Below, in pieces: positions 1-8,653 of a DNA stretch of 64,000 nt (positions within the stretch are counted from its first letter, which is position 1; the number at the start of each line of letters is the position of its first letter). The notes under the pieces were generated by a model. The model ran no database searches. It was not told the origin of the DNA and worked only from the letters and a program-made list of their open reading frames with translations. A program made the translations under genes and the position numbers. Origin of the DNA: Methanothrix harundinacea (lineage in GTDB: Archaea; Halobacteriota; Methanosarcinia; Methanotrichales; Methanotrichaceae). Location: positions 110,560 through 174,559 of the forward strand of contig DAXT01000017.1 in NCBI GenBank assembly GCA_002506535.1, given 5' to 3'.

Positions 1-132
1 CTCGGGACGATAACGAGTTTCCGGGTTTACAGGCCCATGACCCGACTCGACGACGAGGATGCGATAGATCTAGACATATTGTCTCGACAGGCTCGTGGGC
101 CGAAGGGCCCACAGCCTCGAGGCCTGAGGTGA
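1..132 (+). CDS. C-terminal end of an unidentified protein (cut by window edge)
   Basis: An open frame runs from the first base to a TGA at 130-132 and encodes the last 43 residues of a protein that begins outside the window. The tail is polar, with an acidic stretch (LDDEDAIDLD) and then a basic, Pro/Gly-rich end. I do not recognise the family. It is read in the same direction as the following secreted-protein/ABC operon and stops 6 bases before the next possible ATG, so it may belong to the same transcription unit. Confidence 0.45.
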   Translation, partial: LGTITSFRVYRPMTRLDDEDAIDLDILSRQARGPKGPQPRGLR

Positions 133-138
133 CTATAG

Positions 139-649
139 ATGATGACAAACATGAGCGTCCCGAAACCTCGTATCAGTTCATCCTCCCCTCCGATGAAGAC
201 GGTCTTTGTAAAGAGCGGCTTCGCCCTGGGGCCGGCGGGTTCCTTCTCGAAGTTCGCCCGTCCCTTCAGGATAGTGATCGAGGGGATGAGACTTCTCAGC
301 CCGGCCCAGATCAGAAACCTTCTCCATAACAGGAAGAGCATGGAGGAGATCAAGATGCTGATCGAAGAGGAGGCGAACCCTTCCTTCATATACTGGGGGA
401 CGATGAGCCTCGAGGGGAAGAGCTACAGGCTCTCGGACGTCGAAATCAGATCCCGGGATACCGAGACGGTCCTGAGAGCAGAGATCCGATGGTGTCATCT
501 CGTCCGAAACCTCAGGCGATGTGATGGGACGCATAGAGATGAAAGAGGTCTTTGGGAGGGGAAGAGGGACCCTGATCATGACTTGCGGAATCCTCCGGGG
601 AAGGTACGCTATCCATCTGGAACCCGAAATCGAGGGCGGATCTCTTTGA
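139..649 (+). pseudogene. Frameshifted paralogue of the downstream secreted protein
   Basis: From ATG 139 the frame encodes a segment with LLSPAQIRNLLHNRKSMEEI that parallels IPPALARDLLRENRSLDEI in the next gene. Near 481-487 the similarity moves to the +1 frame, which then stays open (GVISSETSGDVMGRIEM and onward) to a TGA at 647-649. The original frame runs on past that point only because it enters the next gene. A single-base indel, real or a sequencing error, explains this. The N-terminal part does not look like a clean signal peptide, so it may be disturbed too. It and the next gene look like a tandem duplication. Confidence 0.55.
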
Positions 650-1290
650 AGATCTCGAAGACTTATCTCGTCTTGGGGTTGATCATCTCCTCTGTGACGA
701 CGGCCTTCTCCTCCCCCGTAGAAGCTCCTCCGGGCCAGGTCCAGCCCTTCCCGGAGGTCCGAGCTCCTCCATCCGATCACGGATATCGGCTCCCTCCGGG
801 CGGTCCCTTCCGGGCCGAGGGGATGGCGCTGAAGAGGGGGGACGCCTACCATCTCCATATATGGCTCGTCGATACCAAACGGATCCCGCCGGCCCTCGCC
901 AGGGACCTGTTGAGGGAGAACAGGAGCCTCGACGAGATCAGGGAAGAGATCGGGAAGTTCGGGGGGACGACGACCAGGGGGGGGATGGTCCTGGGAGAAG
1001 ACCGATACGCTATGGCGAGGATAAACCAGACCTTCGACGAAAACTGCTCCGTCCTCGACGCCGATCTCGTGGAGTTCATCGATATGATGAAGAGCCCTGA
1101 AGGCCGGACGATCGGCCACATCAACCTCAGGATCTGTGAAGAGGGAGCCCTTCGTTCCGGGGACGGAAACCTCACCATAAACGAGTACGGTGAGGTGGCG
1201 AGCTACAGGCTGACCTTCGTGTCCCTTCCCGAGACAGACGGGAACGGCCAGCCAGCCGCCGTTGAAGGAGGCGGACCTTGGCCCTGGTAG
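646..1290 (+). CDS. Secreted protein of unknown function upstream of ABC transporter
   Basis: I place the start at TTG 646, which overlaps the stop of the preceding copy (TTGA) and opens a typical signal peptide: LKISK, then a hydrophobic run ending near TAFSSP. The mature part, about 190 residues, has no cysteine pattern or known motif that I recognise. It has one central domain shared with the upstream copy (helical LARDLLRENRSLDEI, then a beta-rich part). It overlaps the TTG start of the ABC ATPase by 13 bases, so the two are translationally coupled and it probably acts outside the cell with the transporter. Function unknown. Confidence 0.6.
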   Translation: MKISKTYLVLGLIISSVTTAFSSPVEAPPGQVQPFPEVRAPPSDHGYRLPPGGPFRAEGMALKRGDAYHLHIWLVDTKRIPPALARDLLRENRSLDEIREEIGKFGGTTTRGGMVLGEDRYAMARINQTFDENCSVLDADLVEFIDMMKSPEGRTIGHINLRICEEGALRSGDGNLTINEYGEVASYRLTFVSLPETDGNGQPAAVEGGGPWPW

Positions 1291-1955
1291 AAATCTCCAA
1301 CCTCGAGAAAAGCTACAGGGTCGGTGAGACGGACGTCCCCGTCCTCAAGGGGATCGACCTGGAGATAGACGAAGGAGAGTTTGTGGCTCTAATGGGACCC
1401 TCCGGCTGCGGCAAGAGCACCCTCATGAACATCCTCGGGTGTCTCGACCGGCCATCGAGAGGGAGGATCCTCCTGAAGGGACAGGATCTAGGCCACCTAT
1501 CCGACCGGGACCTGGCACGGATAAGAAGAGAAGAGATCGGGTTCGTCTTCCAGAACTTCAACCTCATAGGGAGAATCTCGAATTTGAAGAACGTGGAGCT
1601 TCCGATGACCCTCAAGGAGACGGCAAAGAACCTCAGGAGAGATCGTGCGATGGAGCTTCTTGAGTCTGTAGGGCTCGGACACCGCCTTGACTACAGCCCT
1701 TCAAACCTCTCAGGAGGAGAGCGGCAGAGGGTGGCGATCGCAAGGGCCCTCGCCAACGATCCATCGATCATCCTAGCAGACGAGCCCACGGGTAACCTCG
1801 ACGAAAGGAGCACCAGCGATATTATGGATATTATGCGCGAGCTGAACGGAGAAGGTCGAACAATTGTCATGGTAACCCATGATATAGAGACGACAAGATG
1901 CTGCAACCGCGTGATATGGATGAGAGACGGAACGATACAGGAGGATGCATCTTGA
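1278..1955 (+). CDS. ABC transporter ATP-binding protein, MacB/LolD type
   Basis: This 225-residue nucleotide-binding subunit powers a MacB/FtsX-type mechanotransmission system. It shows Walker A GPSGCGKST, Q-loop FVFQNFNLI, signature LSGGERQRVAIARAL, Walker B IILADEPTGNLD and H-loop VTHD, in the spacing of the MacB/LolD family. The start is TTG 1278 behind GGAGGCGG and overlaps the preceding secreted-protein gene. Its stop overlaps the TTG of the next gene. The partner permease is at 2926-4146. The substrate cannot be told from sequence: MacB relatives export peptides, lipoproteins or macrolides. Confidence 0.93.
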   Translation: MALVEISNLEKSYRVGETDVPVLKGIDLEIDEGEFVALMGPSGCGKSTLMNILGCLDRPSRGRILLKGQDLGHLSDRDLARIRREEIGFVFQNFNLIGRISNLKNVELPMTLKETAKNLRRDRAMELLESVGLGHRLDYSPSNLSGGERQRVAIARALANDPSIILADEPTGNLDERSTSDIMDIMRELNGEGRTIVMVTHDIETTRCCNRVIWMRDGTIQEDAS

Positions 1956-2881
1956 AATTGAAGTCTGGTGCGACGTCGATTCCGGCTTCGGCTCTATTGG
2001 CCATGATCCTGATCTCGGCCCCGTTCCTCACCCCGTCGGCTGAAGCATACCCCTTCAGCTACATGTACCGCGTCCCCGAACCGACGATCATCATCAGCTC
2101 ATCCACCTCGCCGGAGGTCCTGATGCCCGGCGACACCGGGATCGTATCGATTGTCATCGAGAACTCCGCCGACCAGTACGTCGTCTCCTACCAGAGGGAG
2201 GACTTCTCCTTCACCGTCCCTGTATACCTGGTGGAGCTGGTCAGCTCCGAAGGGCTGGAGGTTTTGACCGATCCTTATGCGGACGTCGGGACCGTCGCCC
2301 CCGGCGACAGGATCACCGTCTACTTCAACATCAAGGCCGACGAGGAGGCGGCCGATGGGACCCACTTCCTGGACGTCCTCCTCGTCAGCGGATACAAGGA
2401 GGCTCCGTCGGAGGCGAACCGGAAGGTTCCGGTGAAGGTCGACTCCTCCAGCGTCATGCTGATCCAGGCGCAGGCCCCTACCTCCAAGAGCGTTAGCCTG
2501 GACGTGGCAAACCCGAGGCAGAACACTCTTAACGCTGTGACTATCGTCCCCGAGGCCGATGGGGTGGAGTTCTCCCCCAGGGAGTATTACATCGGCACCA
2601 TGGAGCCTGACGAGATATTCACCATCGACTTCGATCTGTTGCCAACATCCCCCGCCGGGGCGATCGACCTGGGATTCAGGGCCAGGTACAAAAACGGGGA
2701 CACCTGGCACGAGTCGGAGGTCTACACGACGATCCTCAGGGCAGGGGCGGAAGCCACCACCGGAGGAAGGGGACCTCCCGGAGAGGGGAGTGCCGGGATA
2801 ACGACGGCCGCAGCGGTGATCCTCCTGCCGACGGTGATAGGCGGCGCTTACTTCTGGCGGAGGAGGGGCAAGAGACCTTGA
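1952..2881 (+). CDS. Secreted CARDB/NEW3-like protein with C-terminal membrane anchor
   Basis: The start chosen is TTG 1952, overlapping the ATPase stop (TTGA) and preceded by GGAGG at 1940-1944; an upstream in-frame start would lie inside the ATPase gene. The 309-residue product has an N-terminal signal sequence ending near PSAEAYPF, two beta-sandwich-like segments of the COG1361/CARDB sort (TIIISSSTSPEVLMPGD; PGDRITVYFNIKADEEA), a Gly/Thr-rich linker and a C-terminal helix followed by WRRRGKRP, a stop-transfer signal. It lies between ATPase and permease, so it probably serves as the extracytoplasmic adaptor, as MacA does in bacteria. That role is inferred from position. Confidence 0.8.
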   Translation: MKLKSGATSIPASALLAMILISAPFLTPSAEAYPFSYMYRVPEPTIIISSSTSPEVLMPGDTGIVSIVIENSADQYVVSYQREDFSFTVPVYLVELVSSEGLEVLTDPYADVGTVAPGDRITVYFNIKADEEAADGTHFLDVLLVSGYKEAPSEANRKVPVKVDSSSVMLIQAQAPTSKSVSLDVANPRQNTLNAVTIVPEADGVEFSPREYYIGTMEPDEIFTIDFDLLPTSPAGAIDLGFRARYKNGDTWHESEVYTTILRAGAEATTGGRGPPGEGSAGITTAAAVILLPTVIGGAYFWRRRGKRP

Positions 2882-2925
2882 CCTCATCCATCGATGGCGT
2901 GGTTCTGGCATCGGAGTGAGCTCTC

Positions 2926-4146
2926 TTGAGACCCGACGACATGCTGGAATACGTCCTATCGAGCTTCAGGTCCGATTGGAGGAGGGCCTTCATGTCGAGC
3001 CTCGGGATCATCATCGGCGTGATCTCGATAGTCGCTCTGCTATCGGTGGGCCAGGGGCTATACGGCGGCGTCAGCGAACAGTTCGGAGATATGGATATGG
3101 ACCTCATCAGCGTGAGGCCTGGATCGGAGATGGTGATGGGCCCGGGACCAGGGAGCCGACCGGTCTTGTCTTCGGCGGAGCCCGCCGAGTTCGACCATAA
3201 AGACGTGAAGATCGTCGAAAACGTCCTGGGGGTCGATGCGGTATATCCCCTTAAAACTGCCAGAGCGCTCCTCTCCTTCCGGGGGGACAACTCATCCGTC
3301 AACATCGTCGGAATCTCGCCCGAAAATCACGACGACATGAAGGATTCAGTGGCTCGGGGCCGGTTTTTGACCGGGTCCGACTACAAAGCGGCGGTGGTAA
3401 GCAGCGACGTGGCTGAGAATTCCTTCAGGATGAAGATCTCCCCCGGAAACCAGATTAGGGTCTACTCGGCAGACAAGAGCCGCTATATGGACCTCAAGGT
3501 GGTGGGAGTCCTAGAGGAGGACGAGGATCCGTCTTACGCCTCCAACGACGGCATATACGTCTCCCACAGGGCGATGAAAGAATTCCTGGACTCTGAAAAT
3601 TACTATTACGACAGCATCATCGTGAGGGCCAGAGACTCCGCCGAGGTGGAGGTGGTGGCCGAGAAGGTCGAGAAGGCCCTATCCAGGACTCATAGGAACG
3701 AGGCTTACAGCGTCGAGGCGATGACGACGATCTTTGAGTCGGTCCTGGAGGTGCTGAACATGATCAAATACGCCCTCGCTGGCATCGGCTCCATATCTCT
3801 CGTGGTGGGGGCGATCGGCATATCCAACGTCATGATGCTGACGGTGAAGGAGAGGACCCACGAGATAGGGGTGATGAAGGCGATCGGAGCCACCACCTGG
3901 GACGTTAGGGCCCTGTACCTCCTGGACGCGGGGATGCTCGGCCTTGTGAGTAGCCTGGTGGGCATCCTCCTCGGAACCCTCGTCTCGAACTTCGTTGGAT
4001 CGGTGGCGATGCTGCCCATGGAGGTGACGGCCCAGTCCGTGGCCCTCGGCCTCCTCTTCGGCGTATCGATCACCACCGTCGCCGGGATCTATCCCGCCAA
4101 CAAGGCGGCGGTCCTCGACCCCATCGAGGCGCTCCGGGGGGAGTGA
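2926..4146 (+). CDS. ABC transporter permease, MacB/FtsX type
   Basis: The 406-residue protein has the MacB topology: one N-terminal membrane helix (residues about 20-45, containing SLGIIIGVISIVALLSVG), a large extracytoplasmic domain of about 230 residues, then three helices at the C-terminus, including the conserved VGAIGISNVMMLTVKERTHE coupling segment and an A-x-x-x-P-I-E-A-L end. The start is TTG 2926 with GGAG at 2912-2915. With the ATPase at 1278 and the anchored protein at 1952 it completes an export or envelope-remodelling system. Confidence 0.92.
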   Translation: MRPDDMLEYVLSSFRSDWRRAFMSSLGIIIGVISIVALLSVGQGLYGGVSEQFGDMDMDLISVRPGSEMVMGPGPGSRPVLSSAEPAEFDHKDVKIVENVLGVDAVYPLKTARALLSFRGDNSSVNIVGISPENHDDMKDSVARGRFLTGSDYKAAVVSSDVAENSFRMKISPGNQIRVYSADKSRYMDLKVVGVLEEDEDPSYASNDGIYVSHRAMKEFLDSENYYYDSIIVRARDSAEVEVVAEKVEKALSRTHRNEAYSVEAMTTIFESVLEVLNMIKYALAGIGSISLVVGAIGISNVMMLTVKERTHEIGVMKAIGATTWDVRALYLLDAGMLGLVSSLVGILLGTLVSNFVGSVAMLPMEVTAQSVALGLLFGVSITTVAGIYPANKAAVLDPIEALRGE

Positions 4147-4383
4147 TGAGTAACCGCAGCCGACGGAGGCCTTCCGGCCCCGAACCGAAAGCCCTCTGGC
4201 TGAAGCGCACGTATCAGTCTACCTCCTCTCCCTCGCCAGAGGGCCGGGACCGCGGGGCCGGGAGCTGCCCGTCTGTATATTGTATGCAAAATTATATAAA
4301 AAAGATAGAGGTGGACGGATAAACCATGCCCAAATCGGCCAAATGTTGTTCGAGGTCTGAACAGATCGAAGGAGATGAATTCC

Positions 4384-4683
4384 ATGAAGCTCAACGGCTT
4401 GTTGCACAGGGTTAACAGGATCTCTGCCTGGGTCCTCTTCGTCCTGATGATAGCGTACATCGTCACCGGATACGCCTGGAGCAAGGGGATAATAATGAGC
4501 CGAAGCGACGCGATCTTCTGGCATACGAGCCTGGATCTCCTCCTCGTCTTCGTCTTCCTCGTCCATATCCTCATCGGCGCCAAGTTAGCCCTGAGAAGGT
4601 ATGGGGTCGATCACCCCCTCGTCAACCCGGCGCTCCTGGTCATCGGCCTTGCCGGATTCATATCGGCGTTGATGATCTCGTAA
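4384..4683 (+). CDS. Small haem-type (DUF4405/cytochrome b-like) membrane protein
   Basis: The 99-residue protein has three predicted membrane helices. Histidines 47 and 61 lie in the second helix 14 residues apart, with another His at position 8; this spacing resembles haem-binding helices of cytochrome-b-like and DUF4405 proteins. I chose ATG 4384 because GGAG at 4371-4374 is nine bases away; ATG 4375 would directly abut it. The gene is monocistronic, with about 240 bases on its left and 290 on its right. The family assignment is tentative. Confidence 0.65.
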   Translation: MKLNGLLHRVNRISAWVLFVLMIAYIVTGYAWSKGIIMSRSDAIFWHTSLDLLLVFVFLVHILIGAKLALRRYGVDHPLVNPALLVIGLAGFISALMIS

Positions 4684-4925
4684 ACGACTCCCCAGCGCCA
4701 GGATCTCCCAAAGGGTCCGACGGCGCCACGTCCTGAACCGCCCCGAAAGCTCTCCGGCGAGGAACCCTCCCATTTCTGCCAATCCCTCCAAACCTCGCCG
4801 GGGGCCGGGAAGACGGTATCGGAACCTGATGGATCATATTATCACATCCGAAATCTCTTCTCCAACGGCCTGCTGCCTTGAAACATCCCCCCATCCATAT
4901 CCGTACGGCGATCGGTTGAAAACCC

Positions 4926-4933
4926 TTTTATAG
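4926..4933 (+). promoter_or_regulatory. TATA box of the thermosome gene
   Basis: TTTTATAG lies about 45 bases before the thermosome ATG. Transcription would start near 4955, and the ribosome site GAAGGAGG at 4957-4964 precedes the ATG at 4971. No heat-shock palindrome is obvious next to it. The rest of the 4684-4970 gap shows no gene. Confidence 0.5.
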
Positions 4934-4970
4934 AAGGTCAAATAGTCTGATCCCGAGAAGGAGGCAACTT

Positions 4971-6662
4971 ATGGCATCATTAGGTGGACAGCCGATATTG
5001 ATTCTTAGAGAAGGGGCTCGACGGGAGCGGGGAAGAGAGGCGATGTCTAACAACATCATGGCGGCGAGAGCCGTCGCCAAGGCGGTCCGATCCACCCTGG
5101 GACCCAGGGGGATGGACAAGCTCCTAGTCGACACCATCGGAGACGTGACGATCACCAACGACGGCGTCACCATCCTCCGGGAGATGGAGGTGGAGCACCC
5201 CGCCGCCAAGATGCTGGTGGAGGCGGCAAAAGCCCAGAACGACATAGTGGGGGACGGGACGACCACCGTGGCGATATTGACGGGAGAGCTCCTCAAGAGG
5301 GCGGAGGAGCTGATAGATCTGGGCGTCCACCCGACGATGATCGTCTCGGGGTACAGCATGGCTCAGGATAAGGCGATCGAGGTCCTGGAGGGGATGGCAA
5401 GAGAGGTCTCCGAAAAGGACCGCGACCTCCTGGAGAAGATAGCCATCACCTCCATGACCGGGAAGCTCGCCGGAGATGCCAACATCGAGATAGCAAAGCA
5501 CGCCGTGGAGATGGTACTGGCGGTCACCGAGGAGACGGATGAAGGGAAGAAGGTCGTAACCCTCAAGAACGTCATCGTGGAGAAGAAGGCCGGAGAGAGC
5601 ATGGAGGACTCCCAGTTCATCCGCGGGATCATCATCGATAAAGAGCGGGTCCACTCCAACATGCCCAAGAAGGTCGAGAAGGCGAGGATAGCCATCCTCG
5701 GAACCCCCATCGAGGCGAGGGACACCGAGACGAAGGCCGAGATCTCCATCACCTCCTCAGACCAGTTCAAGATCTTCGCAGACCAGGAGAAGGAGGCGAT
5801 CAAGAAGGTGGTGGACAAGGTGACCGCCACCGGAGCCAACGTCGTCTTCTGCCAGAAGGGTATCGACGACCTCGCCCAGAGCCTCCTGGCCAAGGCGGGG
5901 ATCACAGCCTTCAGGAGGATCAGGAAGACGGACCTGAAGAAGCTGGCACGGGCCACAGGCGGAAATATGGTCACAAACCTCGACGAGATGACGGAGAAGG
6001 ACCTGGGGAGAGCTGACCTGGTGGAGGAGAAGAAGGTGGGCGGAGCTCATATGACCTTCGTTACGGGCCTTCCCCAGGAGGGGACGGTATCTCTCCTCCT
6101 CCGCGGCGGAACCCAGCAGGTAGTCGACAGCCTGGAGAGGGCCCTCGACGACGCCCTCCACGCCGTCGCGGCGGCCGTCGAGGACGGGACCCTCGTCGCC
6201 GGCGGCGGAGCCCCTGAGGTGGAGCTCTACCTGAAGCTGAGGGAGTACTCCGCCAACTTCAAGGGGAGAGAGCAGCTCGCCGTAGCGAAGTTTGCCGAGG
6301 CGATGGCGGAGATCCCTAAAGCCCTCGCCGAAAACGCCGGCTTTGACGCCATAACCAAGCTGACGGACATGAAGAGCAGCCACGAGGCGGGGATGAAGAC
6401 CGGCGGCCTCAACGCCCTCGACGGGAAGGTCGTGGACATGTGGGCGATGGGGGTCGTAGAACCGCTCCGGGTGAAGACCCAGGCGATCAAATCCGCCACC
6501 GAAGCCGCCAACCTTATACTGCGGATCGACGACGTCATCGCATCCAAGAGGACGGAGCAGCCGCCCGCCGGAGCTGGAGCCGGTATGGGAGGGATGCCCG
6601 GAGGGATGTGCGGAATGCCCGCCGGCATGGGCGGGATGGGGATGCCCCCGGGGATGATGTAA
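4971..6662 (+). CDS. thsA: Thermosome subunit (group II chaperonin)
   Basis: This 563-residue ATP-dependent cytosolic chaperonin subunit forms double-ring folding chambers. It opens with GGQPILILREGARRERG and shows NDIVGDGTTTVAIL, GPRGMDKLL and the ATPase loop VAGGGAPEVELYLKL. It ends in the Gly/Met-rich tail typical of archaeal thermosomes, with repeated GGM units. Start ATG 4971 has a strong GAAGGAGG site. Archaea often carry several paralogues, and which one this is (alpha, beta or gamma) cannot be decided here. Confidence 0.98.
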   Translation: MASLGGQPILILREGARRERGREAMSNNIMAARAVAKAVRSTLGPRGMDKLLVDTIGDVTITNDGVTILREMEVEHPAAKMLVEAAKAQNDIVGDGTTTVAILTGELLKRAEELIDLGVHPTMIVSGYSMAQDKAIEVLEGMAREVSEKDRDLLEKIAITSMTGKLAGDANIEIAKHAVEMVLAVTEETDEGKKVVTLKNVIVEKKAGESMEDSQFIRGIIIDKERVHSNMPKKVEKARIAILGTPIEARDTETKAEISITSSDQFKIFADQEKEAIKKVVDKVTATGANVVFCQKGIDDLAQSLLAKAGITAFRRIRKTDLKKLARATGGNMVTNLDEMTEKDLGRADLVEEKKVGGAHMTFVTGLPQEGTVSLLLRGGTQQVVDSLERALDDALHAVAAAVEDGTLVAGGGAPEVELYLKLREYSANFKGREQLAVAKFAEAMAEIPKALAENAGFDAITKLTDMKSSHEAGMKTGGLNALDGKVVDMWAMGVVEPLRVKTQAIKSATEAANLILRIDDVIASKRTEQPPAGAGAGMGGMPGGMCGMPAGMGGMGMPPGMM

Positions 6663-6959
6663 AGCCCTCTGCGGCAGATCTCTCATGTCCCATCATCTCT
6701 GCCCTCCCTCATCTCCTCAAATGGGCTTAGGGGAGATCCTGGCCATAAGATGATGGGACGGATCTGGCCCAAAGATGCGGATCGAATTCGATTCGATTCG
6801 ATCCGTCCCTCGGTCAGATCGATCTATAATGACAAGGCGGGATGGCATCAGAAAATGACGCCTCCTCCCAGCCCGCCTGAAATATGGCTCTTCTCTATTT
6901 CCTGTGGGTAATGGATAACCACTCATCATATGATGTTATCGAATAAAAACCATGTCCAT

Positions 6960-7173
6960 CTCACAAGAGGATATTTTTAAGCTGGCACTGAACTTGTAGC
7001 CGCCCCGGTATATCGATTCAATAGACTTCGAATTGGAGGAGAAACAACTCGACATCCATATAGATTTCAAACGGGGTGGTAAGTCTCCATCTCCTCAATG
7101 CGGCAACTGCGAATGCGATTGTTCACGATACTATCGATAAGAGTTGGCGTCATCTGAACTTCTTTCAATTTTA
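6960..7173 (+). pseudogene. Decayed N-terminus of an ISL3-family transposase
   Basis: Reading + strand frames between about 6966 and 7173 gives YIDSIDFELEEKQLDIHIDF, then QCGNCECD, then after a one-base shift VHDTIDKSWRHLNFFQF and a stop. This is the characteristic start of ISL3 transposases: a CxxC zinc site followed by a VHDT...K.WRHL..FFQ block. In-frame stops and the frameshift show it is dead. No C-terminal DDE domain follows. It is a remnant of a once-mobile element downstream of the thermosome gene. Confidence 0.75.
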
Positions 7174-7515
7174 GACCTAATTTCATTTTCGAGTTCCCAG
7201 AACGAAATGAAAAAGCTGAAAAGTCTAGTTTTTTTAATGAATGCCCCTCGGCTTGCAGCGGGGTGCGCTGTTTGACTCCGCCATCATTGGACAGATTTAG
7301 ACCGCCGTTGACGATGGAGGGCTCTGAGGAGAGAAGGCTGCGAAGAACGGTAGAGAGCGGAGATAATCCATTGATGGACAAGGCAAGAATGCCAAGATCA
7401 AGTCCAGCTAGATCGGATTAATAAAAAGGCTATAGCAAGCATTTCTTGAGATATGATCTCGTCCATGCATCGCTATATTTGTTTGAAACTGTGATATTAT
7501 GCTTCTGGATAACCC
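7174..7515. other. Non-coding stretch, possibly the rest of an element remnant
   Basis: No gene I can support. A minus-strand open frame covers most of it but overlaps the dead transposase in antisense. A C/G-rich near-palindrome near 7227-7255 (CCCCTCGGCTTGCAGCGGGG) followed on the minus strand by an A-run may be a relic of an insertion-sequence end. Confidence 0.3.
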
Positions 7516-7863
7516 TCAGCCGATGGCAAATGAATACCTGAATCCAGAGTAGTACCAGGGACGGTAACTGTAGTATGGGTAATAGTAGCTGCTTGGGTAA
7601 TAGTACGTGTAGTAGTAGCTGCCTGGGTAGTAATAAGTGTTGTAGTAGTAGCTGCCCGGGTAGTAGTAACCATATGGGTAATAGCTGTAATACCACTCAT
7701 AGTTCCAGGGAGAGAGCCAGTCTTGGGAGGGATGGGACCAATGAGATGATTTCTTTGATGAATGCCCCCAATCTCGGTCTCCCGATGGATCTGCTGCTGC
7801 CACTCCACAGAGAAGCCCTGCTGCTAATAGAGTAATGACCGTTATAGTCTTAATAACTAACAC
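7516..7863 (-). CDS. Secreted tyrosine-rich low-complexity protein
   Basis: The 115-residue product begins with a clear signal peptide (hydrophobic core VITLLAAGLLCGVAAA, cleavage after AAA-D). The mature part is Ser/His/Trp-rich and then almost all Tyr, Pro, Gly and Ser, in irregular repeats of the form YYYPGSYYY. More than a third of the mature residues are tyrosine. It starts at GTG 7863; a TATA-like CTTAAATA on the minus strand at 7889-7896 would put transcription initiation at or near that codon, so it may be leaderless. It stands alone. I know of no family. A structural, adhesive or redox-active cell-surface role is possible but speculative. Confidence 0.75.
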   Translation of the reverse strand: MLVIKTITVITLLAAGLLCGVAAADPSGDRDWGHSSKKSSHWSHPSQDWLSPWNYEWYYSYYPYGYYYPGSYYYNTYYYPGSYYYTYYYPSSYYYPYYSYRPWYYSGFRYSFAIG

Positions 7864-7888
7864 CCCAAATAGTAAAGGCGATCGAAGT

Positions 7889-7896
7889 ATTTAAGC
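7889..7896 (-). promoter_or_regulatory. TATA-like element of the tyrosine-rich protein gene
   Basis: CTTAAATA read on the minus strand lies about 27 bases before the GTG at 7863, the usual archaeal distance from TATA box to transcription start. This suggests a leaderless message. From here to the tRNA at 8125 I see no gene. Confidence 0.4.
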
Positions 7897-8124
7897 ATAT
7901 TGCTCATGTGAATCTCTTTCGAGAGTGAGGGCGGCCGATCCCCATAACGGTGCCCTTCATCCAGGGTAGAGGGGGTCCTTCAGGTCGCATCGAAGGATGG
8001 ATGAGGCGACAGCACAGAGCTACTGGCTGCTGAAAAGAGATCTATATAAAGAGGGGCAAAAGTCCCTCTCCAGCGGCCAAGATATACCTCGAAATATAGA
8101 TCGATATAAACGAGCTGGAGATGG

Positions 8125-8197
8125 TGGGGCCACGGCGATTTGAACGCCGGTCACAGGACCCCCAGTCCTGTAGGATACCAGGCTACCCTATGGCCCC
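8125..8197 (-). tRNA. tRNA-Pro (anticodon GGG)
   Basis: On the minus strand the acceptor stem GGGGCCA pairs with TGGCCCC followed by discriminator A. The anticodon arm is CAGGA-CTGGGGG-TCCTG, giving anticodon GGG. The T-arm GGCG-TTCAAAT-CGCC is canonical. No intron is visible and CCA is not encoded. The 73-base length is normal. Confidence 0.95.
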
Positions 8198-8234
8198 GCT
8201 GCGGATTCCTTGACGCAGATCACCCATATAAAGG

Positions 8235-8495
8235 TTATCGCCAGGAGCCGGAGGTCCTGGCGCCGACGTCCACCATCCAGAGGCCGAATAAGACCAGAAG
8301 GCCGTTGAAGAAGAATGCGATGGGATCTATGGCGTTCGGAACGATGGTGAAGAGGAAGATCCCCGTAGAAACGGTGCCTAGTCCCATGAGGACGACCCCT
8401 GCCCTGACCGATACGAGGGTGTAGAGGACCCCCACAGAGATCAGGATCATCCCCGCCAACATCAATGGGTTGGGGGGCAGAGCGGTGGGAAACAT
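8235..8495 (-). CDS. Small membrane protein, three predicted helices
   Basis: The 86-residue hydrophobic protein has segments MLAGMILISVGVLYTLVS, AGVVLMGLGTVSTGIFLFTI and PIAFFFNGLLVLFGLWMVDV, separated by short turns, and no catalytic motif. A shorter start at the internal Met-Leu-Ala-Gly is possible. It lies between the tRNA and a PUA-domain gene on the same strand. Function unknown. Confidence 0.6.
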   Translation of the reverse strand: MFPTALPPNPLMLAGMILISVGVLYTLVSVRAGVVLMGLGTVSTGIFLFTIVPNAIDPIAFFFNGLLVLFGLWMVDVGARTSGSWR

Positions 8496-8653
8496 GGCCG
8501 CGAATTTCGTGGCCGTTTACTTATATGTTGTCGTCTTAGCTGCCGCCTCTTCCATCTTCGTATCAGCGATATCCGTCTTCATCATTCTCCGTCGTCTCCG
8601 TCATATTCTTCCTCGGTCTCTGGGAGGTCTTTATCCTGCGGCCCCCATCAGAT

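Noticed and set aside
178..1119. Long minus-strand frame opposite the secreted-protein pair
   Set aside because: It is a GC-rich codon shadow of the plus-strand genes, with no start signal and an Arg/Pro-rich nonsense composition.
7067..7381. Minus-strand frame of 104 residues downstream of the thermosome gene
   Set aside because: Its second half is antisense to the readable ISL3 transposase relic, it has no ribosome site, and I know no family for it; more likely a shadow or part of an element end.
7560..7690. Apparent short direct repeats that could suggest a CRISPR array
   Set aside because: The repeats are irregular codon repeats (Tyr/Pro/Gly/Ser) inside the secreted tyrosine-rich gene, with no constant repeat and unique spacer pattern.
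8125..8424. Plus-strand frame across the tRNA region
   Set aside because: It crosses the antisense tRNA-Pro and the antisense membrane-protein gene; coding on the minus strand is better supported.
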